This document shows, in pieces, positions 16,591 through 22,804 of a stretch of 22,804 nucleotides of DNA. The notes under the pieces were generated by a model. That model had not been told where the DNA came from. It worked only from the letters and a program-made list of their open reading frames with translations, and did not search any database. Every line of letters begins with the position of its first letter. Position 1 is the stretch's first letter. Made by a program: the position numbers and the translations under genes. The DNA lies in NCBI GenBank assembly GCA_001275005.1, contig JWZX01001570.1, positions 1-22,804 of the forward strand, given 5' to 3'. Source of the DNA: Chrysochromulina tobinii. Taxonomy: Eukaryota; Haptophyta; Prymnesiales; Chrysochromulinaceae.

Positions 16591-17835
16591 TCACACGTTG
16601 CACATGCGCGGCGGCGGGAAGCTGCCCACGTAAATGTCGCGCGTGAGCTCACTCGCGGGCGGCGGATCGGCCGCCTTGGCCGCCTCGACTGCCGCATCAA
16701 TCTCGTCGCGCACGCGCAGCTCGAGGACCTTGAGCTCGTCCACTGTCGCGCCGGCCTTGTCGAGCAGCCAGCTCTTGACGAGCTGCACAGGGTCGCGTGC
16801 CTGGCGCACGCCACTCACCTCCTCTCGGTTGCGGTACGTGATGCCCGGGTCGGACATCGAGTGGCCGTGGTACCGGTACGTGTCCATCTCCATCACGATC
16901 GGCCCGTGCTCGCGCGCGTAAGCCATGGCAGCCTTGACAGCCTCGCGCACGCAGAGCACATTCATGCCGTCGACCCTGAGCCCGGGGATGTACTGACCGC
17001 GCGAGTAGTAGTCGGTGTCGAAGGCGCCGCGCGCGGTTGAGGTCCCCATGGCATACTTGTTGTTCTCGCACACGAAGATGCACGGCAGCTTCTGCAGGGC
17101 CGCCAGATTGATGGCTTCGAAGAGCTGGCCTTGGTTTGAAGCGCCGTCGCCGTACAGCGTGAATGCGACGCCGCCGTCGCCCTTGTACTTGTGCGCGAAG
17201 GCGAGACCAGCGCCCAGTGCCGTCTGCGCGCCAACGATGCCATTGCCGCCGTAGAAGTTGTTCTTCGCCATGTACATGTGCATCGATCCTCCCTTGCCCT
17301 TGGTGGACCCGCAGTACCGTCCCATAAGCTCAGCGAGCACGTTCTTGACCGTGTCGCCGCGCGTCAGCTGCCAAGTGTGATCGCGGTACGAGGTGACGAT
17401 CGAGTCCTTGAAGCTGGCGGCCGCCTCGATGCCCATGCCCACCGCCTCCTGCCCATCGTACAGGTGGCAGAAGCCCTTGATGAACTTGCCCTTGTAGAGC
17501 ACGTCGGCCGCAATCTCCATGCGACGCATCGTGAACATGGTCTCGTAGTAGCGCATGAGCTCGGCACGCGACGTTACCGCCTCCGTGGCGAGGGGATAGC
17601 CGTCAAATTTATATGCCGTCGGCGGCGTGATCGGAATGGTCAGCGGGATCGCCGCAGCCCTGTCCAACTCAGCCTTGGCGGCAACGGCGGCGGCGACGTC
17701 CTCAGCCGACACGGTGCCTTTGGGTCCGGTGGTGGCGAAGGTGGGCCACGTCTCGAGTCCGGCATCGCGAATCAACCTTTGCACCGTCGGGCTCGCCTTG
17801 ATGGACATCATCGTGCGCCGCTGCGTCCGCATCAT
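16591..17835 (-). CDS. PDHA: Pyruvate dehydrogenase E1 alpha with N-terminal PSBD-like domain
   Basis: This 414-residue protein converts pyruvate to hydroxyethyl-TPP with the beta subunit and reductively acetylates E2, in mitochondria. The E1 alpha core (about 75-400) has [31 protein letters not shown], the TPP/Mg motif [13 protein letters not shown] (229-241) to CEN, and the phospho-loop [12 protein letters not shown] with the regulatory Ser at about 326; the second site is Thr333. Between a short basic, Met-rich N-terminus ([11 protein letters not shown]) and the core lies [14 protein letters not shown] ... [17 protein letters not shown] (about 13-52). This reads as a peripheral-subunit-binding domain, normally found in E2 and E3BP but not in E1 alpha. 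The ATG at 17835 is the first after an in-frame stop. No intron is seen. The gene is divergent from DNA ligase. Confidence 0.93.
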   Translation of the reverse strand: MMRTQRRTMMSIKASPTVQRLIRDAGLETWPTFATTGPKGTVSAEDVAAAVAAKAELDRAAAIPLTIPITPPTAYKFDGYPLATEAVTSRAELMRYYETMFTMRRMEIAADVLYKGKFIKGFCHLYDGQEAVGMGIEAAASFKDSIVTSYRDHTWQLTRGDTVKNVLAELMGRYCGSTKGKGGSMHMYMAKNNFYGGNGIVGAQTALGAGLAFAHKYKGDGGVAFTLYGDGASNQGQLFEAINLAALQKLPCIFVCENNKYAMGTSTARGAFDTDYYSRGQYIPGLRVDGMNVLCVREAVKAAMAYAREHGPIVMEMDTYRYHGHSMSDPGITYRNREEVSGVRQARDPVQLVKSWLLDKAGATVDELKVLELRVRDEIDAAVEAAKAADPPPASELTRDIYVGSFPPPRMCNV

Positions 17836-18041
17836 CGATCGAGAGGACGGGACCGGCTCGATGCGCCGATCCCCAACTTTCTCGAATCATTCACAACACA
17901 CCACAGCCTCGAAGCATCGAAGAATAGACGATGATGAACGCCATACAACAGCGCCGTAACGGAGTCCGACGCGCCTAAAGTTGCCGAAATTAGCTCTCGC
18001 AGGCGTTCGCGCCAAGACCGGCTCGCCCCCACGAGAGCCCA

Positions 18042-20690
18042 ATGATCACCTCCTTCTTCAAGAAAAAGGTCGAGGCGACGGCGGACACTCCGGCACCGGC
18101 GTCGGCTTCGTCGGTCCCGCGGCCTGCCAAGCGCCCCATCGATGAGGCGCTTGGCGAGGGAGCCTCGAAGACGGACGTCTCGCCATCCGAGCCCACTGCG
18201 GGCGCCAAGGCTGGCCGTCGACGCAAGGCGACCATCCATGACTCAGACGACGAAGATGGAGCCGGCAACGCTGCGGACACCACCCCGGTTCCGCCGCTTC
18301 CCCCGCTCCCCGAGGTGTCCAACAGCGGAACCCGGGTGGTGGCTCCCATCAACACCACTAGCGAGCCCACGTCGATGGAGATGGACGAGACCGCTCCGAG
18401 CGTGACGGCGACAGCGGCGCTCGCGCAAACCGACGCCAAGCCCGAGCTCGCGGCCAAGGCAGCACAGCCCGCGGCGGCCGCTGGGCCGAGCGCCAATGCA
18501 AAAGTACCTGCGGCTACCGCGGCTAAGAAGGCGCCAGCTGCCATGAAAGCACAAAAGGCGGCCGAAGCCGAAAGCAAGGCCGACAGCGACGAGGACATGG
18601 ACGATGAGGAGGCGGAGGACGAGGCGGAGGACGAGGAGTACGGCGAGGAGGGCGAGGACGTGGACGCGGCCGGTGCGAGCAGCAGCGGCAAAGCGCGGCT
18701 CTCGCACCCCAAAGTCTCCAAGGGCAAGCCCGTTGGCACCACGGCCGCCAAGATCGCGTACAACAAGTACGACGTGGAAGCGGCGGCCACGTGGAAGGCG
18801 GGTGAGCCGGTGCCCTACCTCTTCCTGGCGCGCGTCTTCGGGCGCATCGAGGCCGAGCCCAAGCGCTTGCTGATCACTGAGCTGATGGCCAATGCCTTCC
18901 GGACGGTGATCGCCACGTCACCCGACGATTTGCTGCCCCTCATGTCGCTCGCGACGAATAAGCTCGCGCCCGCGTACGAGGGCATCGAGCTGGGCATCGG
19001 CGACTCGATCATGATCAAGGCAGTCTCCGAGACGTGCGGCCGCTCGGTGGCGGCGATCAAGGCCGACATGGAGGAGGTGGGAGATCTAGGCGAGGTCGCG
19101 ATGGCGTCGCGCACCAAGCAGGTGACGCTCTCAAAGCCCAAGCCGCTGCAGGTGCGCGGTGTCTACAAGACTCTCAAGGAGATTGCGCTCACGAGCGGGC
19201 ACGAAGCGATGAAGCGCAAGGGCGACAAGATCAAGCAGATGCTCGTCGCCGCGCAGGAGAAGGAGGCACAGTACATCGTCCGCTCGCTCCAGGGCAAGAT
19301 GCGAATTGGCCTCGCCGAGCAGACGGCGCTCGTCTCGCTCGCGCACGCCTTCGTGCTGACTGCATCGCCCGGGCGTGACGCCCCGGCGGCGCTGCGGGGC
19401 GAGGCCCTACAGGAGCGCCTCATCGAGGCGGAGGCGATCGTCAAGCAGGTGTACTCGGAGATGCCCAATTACGAGCTCATCATCAAGGCGCTGCTCGCGC
19501 ACGGCATCGACGAGCTGCCCCAGCACGCGCGGCTCACGGCGGGCGTGCCCGTCAAGCCAATGCTTGCCAAGCCCACCAAAGGCCTGTCGGAGGTGCTGGA
19601 CCGCTTCTCCAACTGCGCCTTCACGTGCGAGTACAAGTACGACGGAGAGCGCGCGCAGATCCACTTGCTCGAGGGCGGTATGGTCAAGGTGTACTCGCGT
19701 AACTCGGAGGACAACACGACCAAGTACCCGGACATCGCCGCGCTCATGCCGCGCGCCATCAAGAGCCACGTCACTTCGATCATCCTCGACTCGGAGGCCG
19801 TCGCCGTCGACACGAAGACGGGCGCCATCCTTCCCTTCCAGGTGCTCTCGACGCGCAAGCGCAAGGACGCGTCCGTCGACGACATTGGCGTCAAGGTGTG
19901 CGTCTTCGCCTTCGACCTGCTCTACCTCAATGGCGAATCGTACCTGCAGAGGCCTCTCGCCGAGCGGCGCGCGGCGCTGCACGCCTCGTTGCAAGTGCTT
20001 CCGCGCGAACTCGAGTTCGCGCAGGCCTCGGACGCGGCCGACGTCGACGCCATCCAGGAGTTCCTGCTCGAGTCCATCAAGGGCAACTGCGAAGGGCTGA
20101 TGATCAAGACGCTCGCCGAGAATGCGACCTACGAGCCCTCGCGCCGCTCGCTCAATTGGCTCAAGGTCAAGAAGGACTACCTCGCCGGCATGACTGATTC
20201 GTGCGACCTCGTACCCATCGGTGCGTACTATGGCAAGGGCAAACGCACGGGCGTGTACGGCGCGTACTTGCTCGCGTGCTACAACCCGGACGACGAGACG
20301 TACGAGTCGGTCTGCAAGATCGGCACCGGCTTCAACGACGAGGCGCTGCAGACGCTGCACAAGGGGCTCTCTGAGCGGATCATCCAGCAGAAGCGCGCCT
20401 ACTACAAGACGCCGAATTGGGCAGACTCGTCGCAGCCCGACGTGTGGTTCGAACCGTGCCAGGTGTGGGAAGTGCTCGCCGCAGACCTCTCTATCTCGCC
20501 GGTGCACATGGCGGCTGCTGGGCTCGTCGACCCCGCCAAAGGCATCGCGCTGCGCTTCCCGCGCTTCCTGCGTGTGCGCGACGACAAGGGCGTCGAGGAC
20601 GCCACGTCGGCCGAGCAGATCGCCGAAATGTACAACAATCAGGCTTGTACAAAGACGAGCTCCACGCTCGAGGGCGGCGACGACTATTAA
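18042..20690 (+). CDS. LIG1: DNA ligase I (ATP-dependent)
   Basis: The 882-residue protein is close to the family length. The N-terminus MITSFFKKK fits a PCNA-binding (PIP-type) motif at the extreme end, as in other LIG1 proteins. Residues about 10-230 are a disordered Ala/Lys/acidic region. Next come the DNA-binding domain (about 235-480) and the nucleotidyltransferase core: motif I EYKYDGER with adenylated Lys532, motif III FAFDLLYLNG (about 622-631), motif IV EGLMIK (about 684-689), and motif V WLKVKKDY (about 706-713). The OB-fold ends with RFPRFLRVRDDKG (about 838-850). It seals nicks in Okazaki fragments and in excision repair. No BRCT domain is present, which excludes LIG4 and LIG3. 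The gene is intronless, with a 206-bp spacer to the divergent PDH gene. Confidence 0.97.
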   Translation: MITSFFKKKVEATADTPAPASASSVPRPAKRPIDEALGEGASKTDVSPSEPTAGAKAGRRRKATIHDSDDEDGAGNAADTTPVPPLPPLPEVSNSGTRVVAPINTTSEPTSMEMDETAPSVTATAALAQTDAKPELAAKAAQPAAAAGPSANAKVPAATAAKKAPAAMKAQKAAEAESKADSDEDMDDEEAEDEAEDEEYGEEGEDVDAAGASSSGKARLSHPKVSKGKPVGTTAAKIAYNKYDVEAAATWKAGEPVPYLFLARVFGRIEAEPKRLLITELMANAFRTVIATSPDDLLPLMSLATNKLAPAYEGIELGIGDSIMIKAVSETCGRSVAAIKADMEEVGDLGEVAMASRTKQVTLSKPKPLQVRGVYKTLKEIALTSGHEAMKRKGDKIKQMLVAAQEKEAQYIVRSLQGKMRIGLAEQTALVSLAHAFVLTASPGRDAPAALRGEALQERLIEAEAIVKQVYSEMPNYELIIKALLAHGIDELPQHARLTAGVPVKPMLAKPTKGLSEVLDRFSNCAFTCEYKYDGERAQIHLLEGGMVKVYSRNSEDNTTKYPDIAALMPRAIKSHVTSIILDSEAVAVDTKTGAILPFQVLSTRKRKDASVDDIGVKVCVFAFDLLYLNGESYLQRPLAERRAALHASLQVLPRELEFAQASDAADVDAIQEFLLESIKGNCEGLMIKTLAENATYEPSRRSLNWLKVKKDYLAGMTDSCDLVPIGAYYGKGKRTGVYGAYLLACYNPDDETYESVCKIGTGFNDEALQTLHKGLSERIIQQKRAYYKTPNWADSSQPDVWFEPCQVWEVLAADLSISPVHMAAAGLVDPAKGIALRFPRFLRVRDDKGVEDATSAEQIAEMYNNQACTKTSSTLEGGDDY

Positions 20691-20920
20691 GCCGTGCTGG
20701 CGGCTGGTCGAGTACGGTATTTCCTGCGGCCTGAGGGGCGGGGGCCGCGTGGCCGGACAGGTGTGGCGGCGCCGGCGCGCCGGGCCAAGGCCGCTCTGCT
20801 GGCGTGTGAGCTGTGACCGAGAAGAATCTTAGAAGTGGACCCGAGGGAGCACATCGTATTTTTGAGGACCGAACGACCAATCACACCGGTGCCTTGGCCC
20901 GCGTGTGAAGTCTGCGAAGA

Positions 20921-21547
20921 ATGTCATTGACGGCGGCCGACGTCGCCACATTGACGGCGGCCGACATCGCCAAGCTGACAGTGCCGAAGCTCAAAGCCGC
21001 ACTCGAAGAGCGAGGCCTCGACTCAAGTGGCCTCAAGGCCGCGCTCACAGAACGCCTGATCGCCTCCCTGTCTAAAACACCTGCGGAGCCCGAGCCGCCA
21101 GCCCCACCACCTCTCGTCAAGCGCAAGGCCGAGGAGCTGGAGGAAGCAGAACCGCAGCCTGCCAAGCGTGCTGCACCTGAATTGACGCCCATATCCGCTC
21201 CTGCGCCGGAAGCCGCTCCGGTGCCCATTCCTGCTCCGGCACCCGCGCCTGTGCTTCCTCCCGCGTCCACGCCCGCTCCGGCGCCCGTACCCACGCCCTC
21301 GCCCATACCCACGCCCTCGGCGCCCGTACCTTCGCCCGAGCCCGCGCCCGCGCCCGCGCCCGCACCACGGGATCCGCCGCCTCCGCCAGCTCCTGCGCCA
21401 GCACCAGCACAGGTACTCGCACCGGTGCCGGTATCCGCTGCAGGAATGACGCCACTTTCTTTAGAAGGCTGGATTGACTTGGAGGAGCGCCACTCGCAGT
21501 TGCTGGGGATCGGGCCTTGGGTGGGCGCCTTCCAGGCGTCAGCGTAA
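20921..21547 (+). CDS. SAP-domain protein with Pro/Ala-rich tail
   Basis: The ATG at 20921 opens 208 residues. Residues about 18-50 (LTVPKLKAALEERGLDSSGLKAALTERLIASL) form a SAP helix-extension-helix, a DNA-binding module of nuclear scaffold and RNA-processing proteins. The quoted stretch is split as LTVPKLKAALEERG then LDSSGLKAALTERL. Before it lies a duplicated LTAADVA/LTAADIA, made by a 24-bp tandem repeat. After it comes a likely bipartite nuclear localisation signal (KRKAEEL ... PAKR, about 67-88), a long PAPAP tract (about 94-175), and a final SLEGWIDLEERHSQLLGIG segment. No catalytic domain is seen. The product may be a short architectural protein, or a further exon may add a domain. 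It is the only gene after DNA ligase on the same strand, about 230 bp away. Confidence 0.75.
   Translation: MSLTAADVATLTAADIAKLTVPKLKAALEERGLDSSGLKAALTERLIASLSKTPAEPEPPAPPPLVKRKAEELEEAEPQPAKRAAPELTPISAPAPEAAPVPIPAPAPAPVLPPASTPAPAPVPTPSPIPTPSAPVPSPEPAPAPAPAPRDPPPPPAPAPAPAQVLAPVPVSAAGMTPLSLEGWIDLEERHSQLLGIGPWVGAFQASA
20927..20974 (+). repeat. 24-bp tandem duplication at the SAP gene start
   Basis: Two 24-bp units (20927-20950 and 20951-20974), both starting ttgacggcggccgac, differ at only three bases and encode LTAADVAT and LTAADIAK. The duplication is in frame. Confidence 0.85.
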
Positions 21548-21824
21548 GCTGTATCCGGCTATCCTTCCTCGCTGATGCCGTAAGGTCAACGCCGCATGGA
21601 TGTGGCACGCCGTAAAGCCGATGGGGGGCGGCCGACGGGGGGGAGGCGTGTGTCGACTCCGCTCTGCAGTCTGCACCACATACACCATTACCCGGCCCGG
21701 GCCACGCCCCGGGAACGGAAGGACCGGATCGATCTGCGATGAGCCGCGCGGACAGCGACGCGTTCGCGATTACGTTCGTGCCCGCCAGCGCGTGGTCTGG
21801 CGCGGTCGTCCTTTGTGTGCGGAG

Positions 21825-21832
21825 TATAAAAT
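21825..21832 (+). promoter_or_regulatory. TATA-like box
   Basis: TATAAAAT stands out in GC-rich surroundings and is followed by a duplicated cacaaagctt. The first downstream ATG with a frame is at 21969. It could also be an AT-rich 3'-end element. Confidence 0.3.
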
Positions 21833-21968
21833 ACACAAAGCTTTCACAAAGCTTAATTGTCCGCGGCGGCCGCCGTGGCCTCGGCCTCGCGACCCACATC
21901 AAAAAGCTTCACCCTGTGAGTTTGCGGAAACGACTGGTCCCGCCTGACTGTGTGTAAGCGGACCGCCC

Positions 21969-22202
21969 ATGCCCATGCGGACGATCCCGAAAACTCTCTG
22001 TATGGCATGCGGCCAACCAAGCCACCTCCGCACCAATTTGCATACAGTCACTGAATGCATGGTCATGAATTTCGAACGCCACGGCGATCTGAGACCTGGA
22101 CTCACTGGTCGGCCCAACCCACAGGGCCGCCCCTCATGCGCAATGCCCGGTGGTCACGTCACGTGGCATGCTGCCAGGCATGCTGCAACCAGGAAGAGAT
22201 AA
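21969..22202 (+). CDS. Possible small ORF, 77 codons
   Basis: The ATG at 21969 lies about 140 bp after the TATA-like box. The peptide has CMACGQPSH, the first half of a CCHC zinc knuckle (CX2CX4H), but no cysteine at the fourth expected position. No family is recognised. It may be a chance frame, and I include it only because of the TATA-like box. Confidence 0.18.
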   Translation: MPMRTIPKTLCMACGQPSHLRTNLHTVTECMVMNFERHGDLRPGLTGRPNPQGRPSCAMPGGHVTWHAARHAATRKR

Positions 22203-22254
22203 ATCACAAAGCGTTCCAAGCAGGGGCGCATGCTGCCGCTTGAATCCTTCTCCC

Positions 22255-22804
22255 CTAGCTGATTGAGCCCAACATCAGTCGTGCGCGTTGCCACAAATTA
22301 GTATCTGGCTCAGGCTCATCGGCGGCCAGAGCCGGATCGTCTCCTATCCGGCTCTGGCCTAACCGCAAGGCGGTCAGATCAGGACCCAGGGCCGGCGCCG
22401 GCGCCGGCGCCGGCGCCGCCGCGTCGCCAGTAGGCAGGTCAGCGGCGGCCGCGCCCTCGTTGAGCTCCTCGTTGAGCTCCTCGGCGAGGGCTGGGTCGTC
22501 CTCGATGTCGTCGACCAAATACGCGGTGGCGCGCTCAGGCTGCAACGTGAGAAGGTTCTTCGCTGTGGCGCGTTTGGCCTTTTTCGACAACGCCATGAAT
22601 ACGATAGCCTCGAGGCCATCCTCTGCGGAGCCTCCAACGAGGCTAGACGTTGAAGCGTCCATGGGCAGCCGACCCGAGCGCATAGACTTGACTTTCGAGA
22701 GCGCCCTCACAAGCGACGGCCGAGGGGCGGCCTCGGGCTCAGTGGCAGCGTCCGCAAGCACCTGCTGCTCGTCTTGCACGACGGGAGCGTGCGCTTCGAT
22801 CGAC
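22255..22804 (-). CDS. Hypothetical acidic protein, N-terminus beyond the right edge (partial)
   Basis: The minus frame is open to the right edge (upstream residues SIEAHAPVV continue before the first in-window start-like codon), so the N-terminus lies outside. The visible C-terminal part of about 182 residues has a basic stretch (LVRALSKVKSMRSGRLP), then FMALSKKAKRATAKNLLTL, an acidic segment with DDPALAEELNEELNEG, a PAPAPA tract, a second DDPALA copy, and NLWQRARLMLGSIS at the stop. No domain is recognised. Charge patterning suggests a disordered or helical adaptor, which is inference only. Confidence 0.6.
   Translation of the reverse strand, partial: SIEAHAPVVQDEQQVLADAATEPEAAPRPSLVRALSKVKSMRSGRLPMDASTSSLVGGSAEDGLEAIVFMALSKKAKRATAKNLLTLQPERATAYLVDDIEDDPALAEELNEELNEGAAAADLPTGDAAAPAPAPAPALGPDLTALRLGQSRIGDDPALAADEPEPDTNLWQRARLMLGSIS
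22324..22359. repeat. Perfect 14-bp inverted repeat inside the right-edge gene
   Basis: GGCCAGAGCCGGAT (22324-22337) and its exact reverse complement (22346-22359) flank an 8-base loop. The structure lies within the coding frame near the C-terminus, about 70-105 bp before the stop, and overlaps the second DDPALA copy. Confidence 0.85.
22390..22418. repeat. (GCCGGC)n hexamer repeat
   Basis: A ggcgcc/gccggc simple repeat encodes the PAPAPA tract of the minus-strand hypothetical protein. Similar hexamers occur in the probable second intron of the CS-domain gene near 2755-2785. Confidence 0.8.

Larger units (their letters stand above)
21548..22254. other. About 700-bp stretch with no confident gene
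   Basis: This lies between the SAP gene and the minus gene at the right edge. It contains a TATA-like box, two copies of cacaaagctt (about 21835-21855), and small plus frames without recognisable domains. It must hold the 3' ends of both neighbours. Confidence 0.5.

Noticed and set aside
20440-20465. T-loop-like ggttcgaacc
   Set aside because: It lies within the ligase coding region, and no cloverleaf can be formed around it.
19407-20507. Minus frame of 366 codons inside DNA ligase
   Set aside because: It is an antisense shadow in GC-rich coding DNA. The plus frame contains all the ligase motifs.

Overview
The window looks like nuclear DNA of a compact, GC-rich, intron-poor microbial eukaryote. 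This rests on eukaryote-type genes: DNA ligase I, a COX17 copper chaperone, mitochondrial pyruvate dehydrogenase E1 alpha, a NEK6/7-like kinase, a CS-domain protein resembling a dynein-assembly factor, F-box/LRR and PDZ proteins, and a eukaryotic tRNA-Arg. Low-complexity Pro/Ala, Ser/Gly and Pro-Thr tracts and a CX4CX5HX3H/AlkB protein suggest a GC-rich microalga, possibly a haptophyte. That placement is inference. The CS-domain gene hints at a motile flagellum.

Layout from left to right: a Pro/Thr-repeat protein running off the left edge (-); a tRNA-Arg(CCU) gene (-) followed downstream by a tandem array of partial copies of its own 3' end; a CS-domain gene (+), the only one that seems to need introns; an AlkB-type dioxygenase (-); a membrane-anchored SGNH hydrolase (+); a SpoU/TrmJ-like RNA methyltransferase (-); an F-box-like/LRR protein (+); a large PH-PDZ-PDZ-C2-Cys-rich scaffold (-); COX17 (+); a Golgi-type glycosyltransferase (-); a NEK kinase (+); PDH E1 alpha (-); DNA ligase I (+); a SAP-domain protein (+); a gap of about 700 bp with one TATA-like box; and a hypothetical gene (-) entering from the right edge.

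From the CS-domain gene to DNA ligase the strands alternate strictly. This gives five head-to-head pairs with start-to-start spacers of roughly 150-320 bp, and convergent 3' ends. Three of the spacers hold perfect palindromes. The genes do not form one pathway: mitochondrial function (COX17, PDH), nucleic-acid maintenance or modification (ligase, AlkB, SpoU, SAP) and signalling or scaffolding (NEK, PDZ) are interleaved.

The most notable points are: a PDH E1 alpha with what looks like a peripheral-subunit-binding domain at its N-terminus; the tRNA-derived array, whose units each carry a Pol III-type T run; and the PH-PDZ-PDZ-C2 scaffold, which ends in a possible PDZ ligand. No virus, transposon, CRISPR array or rRNA is evident.
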